DNA of 9,241 nucleotides from Intrasporangiaceae bacterium. Its GTDB lineage: Bacteria; Actinomycetota; Actinomycetes; Actinomycetales; Dermatophilaceae. The notes below the pieces were generated by a model that ran no database searches, had not been told where the DNA came from, and saw only the letters and a list, made by a program, of their open reading frames with translations. The stretch is from assembly GCA_012518475.1 (NCBI GenBank), contig JAAYSB010000055.1, positions 1 to 9,241 of the forward strand, read 5' to 3'. Below, one piece after another: positions 1 through 6,545 of this stretch. The number at the start of each line of letters is the position of its first letter. Within the stretch, counting starts at the first letter, position 1. The translations under genes and the position numbers were made by a program.

Positions 1-40
1 GCCGTGCCACAACCTGGCAATTGCCAGGTTGTGGCACGGC
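1..40. repeat. Perfect 40-bp palindrome (20-bp arms, no spacer), probable terminator or attenuator hairpin
   Basis: Bases 1-20 are the exact reverse complement of bases 21-40, centred on CAATTG, so the RNA can form a stem of about 18 bp with a 4-nt loop. Inside it TGCCA occurs at 5-9 and 22-26 and TGGCA at 15-19 and 32-36, so each arm also holds a small TGCCA-N5-TGGCA inverted repeat. No T-run follows (41-60 is GC-rich). A tail-less terminator of the actinobacterial kind, an RNA-processing or stabilising hairpin, or a dispersed palindromic repeat are all possible. It lies just upstream of the hut genes, and the stem may extend left of the window. The inverted repeat is certain; its role is inferred. 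Confidence 0.9.
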
Positions 41-69
41 GCCGGGTCGTGGAACGGGGCGGAGGGAAC

Positions 70-102
70 GAGCCCGATCTCGGGTCTGAGACATCCGGGC
101 TC
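70..102 (+). other. Possible small stem-loop in the hut leader
   Basis: GAGCCCG at 70-76 can pair with CGGGCTC at 96-102, a perfect 7-bp stem around a 19-nt loop. A competing pairing uses CCCGA at 73-77 with the CGGG at 81-84. It ends four bases before the strong SD at 106-113 and could affect access to it. In DNA this GC-rich a 7-bp stem can arise by chance, so support is weak. Confidence 0.3.
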
Positions 103-105
103 TTC

Positions 106-113
106 GGAGGAGG
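106..113 (+). promoter_or_regulatory. Strong Shine-Dalgarno GGAGGAGG not placed for the M20 start
   Basis: GGAGGAGG at 106-113 is the best ribosome-binding site upstream of the hut genes in this window. It is 8 nt from the GTG at 122 but 36 nt from the ATG at 150, too far to serve the M20 gene directly. It therefore points either to a translated leader ORF at 122-160 or to a start of the amidohydrolase that an indel has put out of frame. Confidence 0.6.
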
Positions 114-121
114 CCCGCAAC

Positions 122-160
122 GTGGACTGGATGATGGAATGGTCCGGTTATGCGCAGTGA
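122..160 (+). CDS. Possible 12-codon leader ORF overlapping the M20 start
   Basis: GTG at 122 sits 8 nt after a GGAGGAGG ribosome-binding site and opens a 12-codon frame, MDWMMEWSGYAQ, that stops at TGA 158-160. It has two Trp codons and no His, so it does not look like a classical His attenuator. Its stop lies 9 nt past the ATG at 150 and 10 nt before the ATG at 171. Ribosomes finishing it could reinitiate on the amidohydrolase, which lacks a good SD of its own. Alternatively it is the true N-terminus of the amidohydrolase with a one-base indel after base 134. The SD and frame are seen directly; translation is inferred. Confidence 0.3.
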   Translation: MDWMMEWSGYAQ

Positions 161-1367
161 GTTCACGAGGATGTGGAGCGCGCTGGCCCCGCTGGGCCGC
201 GCGCCGTCGACGGGCGGCTACCGCCGCTACGCCTGGACCCGGGAGGACCACGACCTTCGGGAGTGGTTCGTCGCCGAGTGCGCGAGCAGGGGGCTGGACG
301 TCGTCACCGACCGGGTCGGCAACCAGTGGGCCTGGTGGGGCGATCCTGACAGTGCCCGTGCGGCAGGAGCGCCCGGTGTCGTCACCGGCAGCCACCTCGA
401 CAGCGTGCCCGACGGCGGCGCCTTCGACGGCCCCCTCGGAGTCGTCTCCGCGCTCGCGGCCCTCGACGAGCTTCGCTCCCGTGGCCACGTGCCCAGCCGG
501 CCGATCGGGATCGTCAACTTCGTCGACGAGGAGGGAGCCCGCTTCGGTGTCGCCTGCGCCGGCTCGCGCATCCTGACCGGAGCCCTCGACCCCGACCGGG
601 CCCGGGGGCTCACCGATGACGAGGGTCGGACGATGGCGGCCGCGATGACCGTCGCCGGGCATGACCCCGCGCATCTCGGCCGCGACGACGAGGTCCTCGG
701 CCGGATCGGCACCTTCGTCGAGCTGCACGTCGAGCAGGGCCGCCACCTCATCGATCTCGACGATGCCCCGGTCGGCGTCGGCACCGATATCTGGCCGCAT
801 GGTCGGTGGCGGATCGATCTCGCCGGTGAGGCCAACCACGCCGGCACCACCCGTCTCGAGGATCGCATCGACGCGATGCTCGGTGTCGCCGCGGTGACGA
901 TCGCCGCTCGCCGCGCTGCCGAGGAGCGGGGCTGCGTCGCCACGGTGGGCAAGGTCCTCGTCACACCGAACGGGGTCAACGCCGTCCCCAGCCACGCCTC
1001 CGCGTGGCTAGACGCCCGCGGCACCGACACCGACGCCGTTCGCGCCACCGTCGCAGAGGTGACCGAGGTCGCCGAGGAGTTCGGCGGGGTCGTTCGCGAG
1101 GAGTCCTGGACGTCGACGACGCTCTTCGACCCCGGCCTGGCCGAGCGCATCTCCCAGACCCTGGGGGGTGCCCCCCTGCTCGGAACCGGAGCTGGTCACG
1201 ACGCGGGAATCCTTGCCTCCCAAGGCATTTCGACGGCCATGCTCTTCGTGCGCAACCCCACCGGCATCTCGCACTCGCCGGAGGAGCTTGCCGAGGAGGA
1301 GGACTGCCTCGCCGGTGTGCAGGCCCTCGCCGACGTGCTCGCCGACCTCACCGGGGAGCCCTCATGA
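150..1367 (+). CDS. M20-family amidohydrolase (allantoate amidohydrolase-like), candidate N-formylglutamate hydrolase of the hut operon
   Basis: A 405-residue M20 metallopeptidase-fold enzyme of the allantoate amidohydrolase/N-carbamoyl-amino-acid hydrolase group, at the usual length. Visible motifs are GSHLDSVPDGG with H82, the ligand D93, the base/ligand pair E127-E128 in DEEGARFG, ELHVEQG with H193, the dimerisation-domain NHAGTT (H230), PNGVNAVP followed by a carboxylate-type Arg in LDAR (R290), GAGHDAG, and the last ligand H375 in SHSPEE. The full metal set suggests an active cytosolic dimer. It overlaps hutF by ATGA, so the two are probably translationally coupled. The family hydrolyses ureido or amide bonds of small amino-acid derivatives. 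In this operon the likely substrate is N-formyl-L-glutamate, which is inference. An in-frame TGA at 132-134 limits the start to ATG 150 or ATG 171 (MWSALAPLG), where family members I remember begin. Neither has a well-spaced SD. Confidence 0.9.
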   Translation: MRSEFTRMWSALAPLGRAPSTGGYRRYAWTREDHDLREWFVAECASRGLDVVTDRVGNQWAWWGDPDSARAAGAPGVVTGSHLDSVPDGGAFDGPLGVVSALAALDELRSRGHVPSRPIGIVNFVDEEGARFGVACAGSRILTGALDPDRARGLTDDEGRTMAAAMTVAGHDPAHLGRDDEVLGRIGTFVELHVEQGRHLIDLDDAPVGVGTDIWPHGRWRIDLAGEANHAGTTRLEDRIDAMLGVAAVTIAARRAAEERGCVATVGKVLVTPNGVNAVPSHASAWLDARGTDTDAVRATVAEVTEVAEEFGGVVREESWTSTTLFDPGLAERISQTLGGAPLLGTGAGHDAGILASQGISTAMLFVRNPTGISHSPEELAEEEDCLAGVQALADVLADLTGEPS

Positions 1368-2704
1368 CGACGTACTGGGCACCCCGCGCCACGCTCCCCG
1401 AGGGCGTGCGCAAGCGCGTCCGGCTGCGGGTCGAGGACGGGATCATCACCGAGGTCACCGCGGGGGTCGACATCGAGGACACCGACATCGTCCTCGAGGG
1501 ACTCGTCCGACCCGGGTTCGCCAACGCGCACTCCCACGCCTTCCACCGCGCCCTGCGCGGACGGACCCACGCCGACGGCGGCAACTTCTGGACCTGGCGC
1601 GAGGAGATGTATGCGATCACCGCCAACCTCGACCCGGCCGCCTATCTCAGCCTGGCCCGCGCCGTCTTCGCAGAGATGGTGCTCGGCGGGTACACCGTCG
1701 TCGGGGAGTTCCACTATCTCCACCACGCACCCGAGGGGGTCCGCTACGGCGACCCGAACGCGATGAGTCAGGCCCTCATGACCGCGGCGACCGAGGCCGG
1801 CATCCGGATGACCCTCCTCGACACGGTGTATCTGACCGGCGGGCTCTTCGCGACCGGGCACACCGATCTCGACGAGACCCAGGTGCGGTTCTCGGACGGG
1901 TCGGTGCAGGCCTGGAAGGAGCGGGTCTCCCATCTCGAGCCCACGTCGCTGATCCGTCACGGCGCGGCGATCCACTCCGTGCGGGCCGTCCCTCGAGAGC
2001 ACCTGCGGGAGGTCGCGGACTATGCCGCCGGTGGGCTCGGACACCCCGGCCGGGGCGCGGCCCCGCTGCACATCCACCTCTCCGAGCAGCCAGGGGAGAA
2101 CATCGCCTGCGAGCAGTTCTACGGCCAGACCCCGGCCGGACTCCTCGAGGCCGAAGGGGTCCTGAGCCCGGATCTCACCGCAGTCCACGCCACGCACCTC
2201 ACCGACGCCGACATCACCGCCCTCGCAGGGACCTCGGTGTGCTTCTGTCCCACCACGGAACGGGACCTCGCCGACGGGATCGGGCCGGCGCGGGCCCTGG
2301 CGAACGCGGGCGCGAGCCTATGCATCGGCAGCGACCAGAACGCCGTCGTCGACCCCTTCGAGGAGGTCCGCGCGATCGAGATGCACGAGCGGCTCAGCTC
2401 CCTCGAGCGGGGCCGGTTCTCCCTCGGCGAGCTGGAGAGCATCGGCACGGAGAACGGCTACCGCGCCCTCGGCTGGGCAGATGGGGGAGCGCTCCGCGAG
2501 GGCGCGCTTGCCGACTTCATCGCCATCCGCCTGGACGGTCCACACGCTGCCGGTGCCGACCCCGACCAGGTCATCTTCGTCGCCGGGAACCAGGACGTGA
2601 GCGATGTCGTCATTGCGGGGGAGCACATCGTCCGCGACGGTGAGCACCGCATCGGCCCGGTCGGACCGCTGCTCGCCACCGCCATCGGGCAGGTCACCTC
2701 ATGA
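1364..2704 (+). CDS. hutF: Formimidoylglutamate deiminase (HutF)
   Basis: A 446-residue amidohydrolase-superfamily enzyme that converts N-formimidoyl-L-glutamate to N-formyl-L-glutamate and ammonia, in the five-step histidine route. Visible motifs are the metal pair in NAHSHAFHRALRGR (H56, H58), the HIHLSEQ strand (H236, H238 with E241), AVHATHL (H275, H278), and the metal-binding Asp in GSDQNAVVDPFEEVR (D324). This is the HutF signature rather than that of a guanine or S-adenosylhomocysteine deaminase. The frame is open well upstream, but ATG 1364 gives the family N-terminus and length. It has GGGGAG at 1353-1358 with 5-nt spacing and overlaps the preceding stop by 4 bp. The same kind of overlap leads into hutI, so the three genes form one transcript. 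HutF implies a pathway ending through formylglutamate and not through a direct HutG formiminoglutamase. Confidence 0.95.
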   Translation: MTTYWAPRATLPEGVRKRVRLRVEDGIITEVTAGVDIEDTDIVLEGLVRPGFANAHSHAFHRALRGRTHADGGNFWTWREEMYAITANLDPAAYLSLARAVFAEMVLGGYTVVGEFHYLHHAPEGVRYGDPNAMSQALMTAATEAGIRMTLLDTVYLTGGLFATGHTDLDETQVRFSDGSVQAWKERVSHLEPTSLIRHGAAIHSVRAVPREHLREVADYAAGGLGHPGRGAAPLHIHLSEQPGENIACEQFYGQTPAGLLEAEGVLSPDLTAVHATHLTDADITALAGTSVCFCPTTERDLADGIGPARALANAGASLCIGSDQNAVVDPFEEVRAIEMHERLSSLERGRFSLGELESIGTENGYRALGWADGGALREGALADFIAIRLDGPHAAGADPDQVIFVAGNQDVSDVVIAGEHIVRDGEHRIGPVGPLLATAIGQVTS

Positions 2705-3936
2705 TGGATGACGGCCGCGTCGGCGACGGGGCCCCGGGCGTCGGGGGCGGGACAGTCCTCATCGCCGGGGCGAGCGAGCTCGTCACCGGCGATCCACAGC
2801 GGGGCGCCGGATCTCTGGGCATCATCGACGGCGGTGCCATCGTCGTCGAGCACGGCCGGGTCGCATGGGTCGGGCCGCTCGCTGACGCACCGCAGGCCGA
2901 CACCCGGGTCGATGTCGGGGGGCGCACCCTCGTCCCCGGCTTCGTCGACTCCCACTCCCACCTCGTCTTCGCCGGGGACCGGGCTCACGAGTTCACGGCT
3001 CGCATGCAGGGGGAGGCCTACGACGGCGGCGGGATCGGGGTCTCGGTCGCGGCGACCCGAGAGGCCTCCGACGACGAGCTACGGTCACTTGTCGCGGTCC
3101 GCGTCGCCGAGATGCGGGAGTCGGGGACAACGACGTTCGAGATCAAGAGCGGCTACGGGCTCACTGTCGAGGACGAGGCACGCTCTTTACGGATCGCGCG
3201 CGAGTTCACTGATGAGACGACCTTCCTCGGCGCGCACGTCGTGGCTCCGGAACTGCGCGAGTCGCGCGAGGCATACCTGGACCTGGTCACCGGCCCGATG
3301 CTTCGGGCGTGCGCTCCGCACGCCCGGTGGATCGATGTCTTCTGTGAGCCGAACTCACCGCATGCCTTCACCGGGGACGAGTCGCGGCGTGTCCTCGAGG
3401 CAGGCCGGGACGCCGGCCTCGAACTGAGGGTGCACGGCAACCAGCTCGGCCCGGGGCCGGGGGTGCAGCTCGCGGTGGACCTCGGTGCCGCGTCGGTCGA
3501 TCACTGCACCTACCTCAGCGATGCCGACGTCGATGCCCTGGTGGGTGCATCGGACAGGACTGTCGCGACCCTGCTGCCGGGGGTGGAGTTCTCGACCCGG
3601 TCGCCCTACCCGGACGCGCGCCGGCTCATCGATGCGGGCGTCAGTGTCGCTCTCGCGAGCGACTGCAATCCTGGGACCTGCTTCACCTCGAGCATGTCGT
3701 TCATGATCGCGCTGGCCGTGCGGGAGATGGGCATGACGGTCGCCGAGGCCCTCAGCGCGGCAACGGCCGGCTCAGCGAAGTCTTTGCGTCGCAACGACAT
3801 CGGCACGCTCGTGCCGGGGATGCGTGCCGACGTCACGGTCATCGACGCACCGAGCCATGACCACCTGGCCTATCGGCCGGGGATGGCGCTCACCCGGGTG
3901 CTCGATCTGGGCATCGGACGGCACTCATCGGAGTGA
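2701..3936 (+). CDS. hutI: Imidazolonepropionase (HutI)
   Basis: A 411-residue zinc or iron amidohydrolase that opens 4-imidazolone-5-propionate to N-formimidoyl-L-glutamate, the substrate of HutF. Visible motifs are PGFVDSHSHLVFAGDR with metal ligands H85 and H87, EIKSGYGL with the substrate-contacting Tyr152, GAHVVAPE (H179), metal His245 in HGNQLG, DHCTYL (H268), and SDCNPGT with metal Asp321 and Asn323. The length is normal for the family. HGNQL replaces the more usual HAEQL or HADQL, and SDCNPG the usual SDFNPG. Both keep the key residues. The start is ATG 2701 overlapping the hutF stop; ATG 2704 immediately after is an alternative. The gene ends 5 bp from the convergent DUF4235 gene, with no visible terminator hairpin between them. 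Confidence 0.95.
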   Translation: MMDDGRVGDGAPGVGGGTVLIAGASELVTGDPQRGAGSLGIIDGGAIVVEHGRVAWVGPLADAPQADTRVDVGGRTLVPGFVDSHSHLVFAGDRAHEFTARMQGEAYDGGGIGVSVAATREASDDELRSLVAVRVAEMRESGTTTFEIKSGYGLTVEDEARSLRIAREFTDETTFLGAHVVAPELRESREAYLDLVTGPMLRACAPHARWIDVFCEPNSPHAFTGDESRRVLEAGRDAGLELRVHGNQLGPGPGVQLAVDLGAASVDHCTYLSDADVDALVGASDRTVATLLPGVEFSTRSPYPDARRLIDAGVSVALASDCNPGTCFTSSMSFMIALAVREMGMTVAEALSAATAGSAKSLRRNDIGTLVPGMRADVTVIDAPSHDHLAYRPGMALTRVLDLGIGRHSSE

Positions 3937-3941
3937 GGTGC

Positions 3942-4229
3942 TCAGTCCTCGTCCTTGGGCTTGGTCGTCAGCTCAGGGGGGAGATGACCGGAGGCCTTGC
4001 GGTAGTACGTCGCCGCCTGGCGGGTGGCCAGCACGCGGGCAGCGCCCACGGCCAGGCCCATGAGCGCGGCGAAGGCCAGTGCCTGCCCGATCGGAACGTC
4101 GGGGTTGTTCGGGTCGATCTTGTCGTCCCGGCCGGAGCGCTTCCAGGCCTCGGTGACGATCTTGTTGGCGACGATTCCGGCGAGCACGGCAGAACCGGTG
4201 CCGATCACCTTCCACGCGAGCGGTCCCAT
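3942..4229 (-). CDS. DUF4235 family small membrane protein
   Basis: A 95-residue protein resembling the actinobacterial DUF4235 family, whose function is unknown. Two hydrophobic segments are visible at about residues 5-25 and 47-67, separated by a charged loop (KRSGRDDK). A hydrophilic, partly acidic tail follows and ends PKDED. The start at 4229 (MGPLAWKVIG) is chosen over a longer frame opening at 4277. AGGAAGGAG at 4236-4244 on the minus strand sits 6 nt before it, and homologues begin right at the first membrane helix. The gene converges on hutI and diverges from the MFS gene, so it is transcribed alone within the window. Nothing in the sequence links it to histidine degradation. Confidence 0.8.
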   Translation of the reverse strand: MGPLAWKVIGTGSAVLAGIVANKIVTEAWKRSGRDDKIDPNNPDVPIGQALAFAALMGLAVGAARVLATRQAATYYRKASGHLPPELTTKPKDED

Positions 4230-4378
4230 GGGGGGCTCCTTCCTCTGACGGATGTCTCTGCTCCAACTCTTGCACACGCGCAGGCTCTCCGACGGCGCGG
4301 TGGCGGGACTGGGGCCGTGGCCGGCCTCGCTCGGCCCGACTGGCCCCCGCCGATGAACAGGGCCGATACTGAGACACC
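4230..4378. promoter_or_regulatory. Divergent intergenic region between the DUF4235 and MFS genes
   Basis: This 149-bp gap must hold promoters for both flanking genes, which point away from each other. On the minus side only the DUF4235 SD (4236-4244) is clear; I find no convincing -35/-10 pair. On the plus side TACTGA at 4367-4372 lies 6 nt before the MFS start. Around 4311-4347 there is a GC-rich inverted repeat, GGGGCC at 4311-4316 with GGCCCC at 4342-4347 and an inner GGCCG/CGGCC pair at 4319-4323 and 4332-4336. It could be an operator or simply reflect base composition. Confidence 0.5.
4367..4372 (+). promoter_or_regulatory. Weak candidate -10 for a leaderless MFS transcript
   Basis: TACTGA is followed by exactly 6 nt and then GTG 4379, the same spacing as the better -10 boxes before the sirtuin and phosphatase genes. 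It departs from TANNNT at the last base and has no recognisable -35. The gene lacks an SD, and an in-frame TGA at 4370-4372 rules out any earlier start, so a leaderless mRNA is plausible. Confidence 0.35.
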
Positions 4379-5740
4379 GTGAGCACCTGGTCTCGGTCCG
4401 ACGCGAGCGGCAACGAGCCGTCCGCCGCTGGGTCGACGGGCCCTGGATCGACAGGGGCTCAGACGATCGAGGCCAGCGCCTCGTCGGAGCGGCCGCGGAT
4501 CCCGCGTGAGATCTGGGTGCTCATCGGAGCCGCCTTCATCATCGCCGTCGGCTTCGGTCTCATCACGCCGGTGCTGCCGCAGTTCGCCCGCAGCTTCGAC
4601 GTGGGCGTGACCGCTGCATCGATCGTCGTCAGCGCCTTCGCGTTCTTCAGGCTCATCTTCGCCCCCGTCGGCGGTCGGCTGGTGAGCGCGCTGGGTGAGC
4701 GGCCGGTCTATCTCGTCGGACTCGTCATCGTCGCGCTGTCCACCGGCGCCACGGCCTTCGCGCAGTCCTACGGCCAGCTACTCCTCTTCCGCTCGCTCGG
4801 CGGCATCGGATCGACGATGTTCACCGTCTCCTCGGCAGCCCTCATCATCCGGCTGGCCCCACCCTCCATCCGCGGCCGGGTGTCGTCGGTCTTCGCCAGC
4901 TCCTTCCTCCTCGGTGGGGTCGTCGGTCCGCTCGTCGGTGGAGTCCTCGGCGGCTTCGGGCTGCGGGTGCCGTTCATCGTCTACGCGGTCGCCCTCCTCA
5001 TCGCCGCCGGGGTCGTGGCAACGTTCCTCTCCGGGGCCCGTATGCATGAGCTGCGCGCCGGGACAGCCGCGCCTGCGATGACCTTCCGCGAGGCTCTGGG
5101 GCACTCGGCGTTCCGCTCCGCGATGGTCTCGGGGTTCGCCAACGGCTGGTCGAACTTCGGGGTGCGGCTGGCCATCATCCCGCTCTTCGTCGCCGCGATC
5201 CTGCTCGGCACTCCTCACGAGAGCCGGACGGCCCAGCTCGCCGGCTTCGCGATCGCGACGTTCGCCGCCGGCAACGCACTGGCCCTCACCTTCTCCGGAC
5301 GGCTCGCGGACTCGATCGGCCGCAGGACCCCGGTCATGACCGGGCTCGTCGTCTCGGGCGTGGCGACCCTCGTCCTGGGATTCGTCACGAACATCTGGCT
5401 CATCCTCGGGCTCTGCCTCATCGCCGGGATGGGGGCCGGAATTCTCAACCCCGCACAGCAGGCCACGGTCGCCGACGTCGTCGGGAACGAGCGCTCCGGT
5501 GGCAGCGTGCTCGCCGGCTTCCAGATGTCGATGGACACCGGCACGATCCTCGGCCCGGTGCTCGTCGGCGTCCTCATCGACTCCCTCGGCTACCGCGAGG
5601 GTTTCCTCACCACCGGCATGGTCCTGCTCCTTGCCGCGCTCGCATGGATCCCCGCACGCGAGACTCTGCCCGGGCGGGCGCAGGACGGTGGCCGGACGGC
5701 AGCCCCCGACGATCCGGCCCTATCCCGCGACGAGGCGTAG
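4379..5740 (+). CDS. MFS transporter, drug:H+ antiporter-like (DHA1 type)
   Basis: A 453-residue major facilitator with about 12 membrane helices between residues 46 and 425. A Ser/Gly-rich cytoplasmic N-tail of about 40 residues precedes them, and a polar C-tail of about 28 follows. Visible motifs are a motif-A loop after helix 2 (GGRLVSALGERPVYL, about 98-112) and its clear repeat after helix 8 (GRLADSIGRRTPV, about 307-319). A motif C, GGVVGPLVGG at about 179-188, is typical of proton-driven antiporters. This supports export of a small molecule by proton exchange; the substrate cannot be read from sequence. GTG 4379 is the only start that keeps the N-tail, since an in-frame TGA precedes it. 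No SD is seen. It is co-oriented with the sirtuin gene 21 bp downstream, but that gene seems to have its own promoter. It is not an evident histidine importer. Confidence 0.88.
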   Translation: MSTWSRSDASGNEPSAAGSTGPGSTGAQTIEASASSERPRIPREIWVLIGAAFIIAVGFGLITPVLPQFARSFDVGVTAASIVVSAFAFFRLIFAPVGGRLVSALGERPVYLVGLVIVALSTGATAFAQSYGQLLLFRSLGGIGSTMFTVSSAALIIRLAPPSIRGRVSSVFASSFLLGGVVGPLVGGVLGGFGLRVPFIVYAVALLIAAGVVATFLSGARMHELRAGTAAPAMTFREALGHSAFRSAMVSGFANGWSNFGVRLAIIPLFVAAILLGTPHESRTAQLAGFAIATFAAGNALALTFSGRLADSIGRRTPVMTGLVVSGVATLVLGFVTNIWLILGLCLIAGMGAGILNPAQQATVADVVGNERSGGSVLAGFQMSMDTGTILGPVLVGVLIDSLGYREGFLTTGMVLLLAALAWIPARETLPGRAQDGGRTAAPDDPALSRDEA

Positions 5741-5749
5741 CACTCGAAC

Positions 5750-5755
5750 TAGGGT
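5750..5755 (+). promoter_or_regulatory. -10 box of a leaderless promoter for the sirtuin gene
   Basis: TAGGGT matches the actinobacterial TANNNT -10 and lies exactly 6 nt before ATG 5762. Transcription would then begin at or next to the A of the start codon. There is no SD between the MFS stop at 5740 and this start, which agrees with a leaderless mRNA. The -35 region would fall inside the end of the MFS gene and is not recognisable. Confidence 0.6.
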
Positions 5756-5761
5756 GGTGTC

Positions 5762-6520
5762 ATGGACGTGCCCGCAGACATCCTCGAGCTTGCTCGTGGT
5801 GCGCGCCGGGTCACCGTCCTGACCGGGGCAGGTGCCAGTGCCGAGAGCGGGATCCCGACGTTCCGCGACGCCCAGACCGGGCTGTGGACCAACCTTCGTC
5901 CTGAGGACCTCGCGACACCGGAGGCCTGGTACCGCGACCCGCCTCGGGTCTGGGCCTGGTACGCCTGGCGCACCCGGATCGCCGCGACCTGTGTCCCCCA
6001 TGCCGGCCACCGCGCGATCGCCGAGTGGGGCCGCCGCGACGGGGTGACCATGAAGGTCGTCACCCAGAACGTCGACGACCTGCATGAGCGCGGTGGCAGC
6101 GAGGACGTGGCACATGTCCACGGCAGCCTGTTCCGGCACAAGTGCGACGTGTGCAATGCCCAGTACCGGGGTGTGCTGGACCTCCCCGTGGAGCAGGTGG
6201 AGCGACTCGAGCCGCCGGACTGCGAGCAGTGCGGGATGGGACGCATCCGCCCCGACATCGTGTGGTTCGGTGAGGCCCTCGACGAGCGCGTGTTCGGCGC
6301 AGCCATCGAGGCGGTCGAGGGCGCCGACCTGCTGGTCGTCGTCGGCACCTCAGGGATCGTCTATCCAGCGGCCGGGCTGCCGGGCGTGGCACGGGCCCAG
6401 GGCATCCCCGTCATCGAGATCAACCCGCACGGCAGCGATCTCTTCGACCAGCTCGACCACGCCTGGGAGGTCGCAGCGGGGAAGGGCCTACCGGCCATCG
6501 TTGCCGCGCTCGACGACTGA
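5762..6520 (+). CDS. cobB: NAD-dependent protein deacylase, class III sirtuin (SIRT5/CobB-like)
   Basis: A 252-residue Sir2 protein that removes acyl groups from lysine side chains using NAD+, giving O-acyl-ADP-ribose and nicotinamide. Visible motifs are the NAD loop TGAGASAESGIPTFRD (residues 21-36), TQNVDDLHER (101-110), the catalytic His120 in HVHGSL, a Zn ribbon C128-x2-C131 and C154-x2-C157, VVVGTSGIVYPAAG (192-205) and EINPHGS. WAWYAWRT carries Y67-x2-R70, the pair that binds the acidic acyl group in SIRT5 and E. coli CobB. Succinyl- or malonyl-lysine is therefore a likely substrate besides acetyl-lysine (inference from family knowledge). The start at 5762 gives normal length and follows a TAGGGT box, with no SD. 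It is convergent with the thioesterase-like gene 25 bp away. Confidence 0.93.
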   Translation: MDVPADILELARGARRVTVLTGAGASAESGIPTFRDAQTGLWTNLRPEDLATPEAWYRDPPRVWAWYAWRTRIAATCVPHAGHRAIAEWGRRDGVTMKVVTQNVDDLHERGGSEDVAHVHGSLFRHKCDVCNAQYRGVLDLPVEQVERLEPPDCEQCGMGRIRPDIVWFGEALDERVFGAAIEAVEGADLLVVVGTSGIVYPAAGLPGVARAQGIPVIEINPHGSDLFDQLDHAWEVAAGKGLPAIVAALDD

Positions 6521-6545
6521 CCGGAGACGTCGACGGGAAGAGCGG

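Noticed and set aside
21..50. Possible sigma-54 promoter from TGGCACGG in the right arm of the palindrome
   Set aside because: The matching TTGC element at -12 is missing at the right distance, and actinobacteria generally lack sigma-54. The match comes from the palindrome itself.
227..1150. A 307-codon open frame on the minus strand inside the M20 gene
   Set aside because: It is antisense to a gene with complete catalytic motifs. Its composition (Ser, Arg, Thr, Pro rich) is typical of a shadow frame in very GC-rich DNA, and I recognise no domain.
3433..3450. HGNQ in HutI with Gln where B. subtilis HutI has a catalytic Glu (HADE), as a possible inactive enzyme
   Set aside because: Many bacterial imidazolonepropionases carry HAEQ or HADQ here, and all metal ligands and the SDxNPG motif are present.
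4311..4347. GC-rich inverted repeat upstream of the MFS gene as a repressor operator
   Set aside because: The stems are short and made only of G and C, with a 25-nt loop. No regulator gene lies next to it in the window, so chance is as likely; it is kept only as a remark on the intergenic region.
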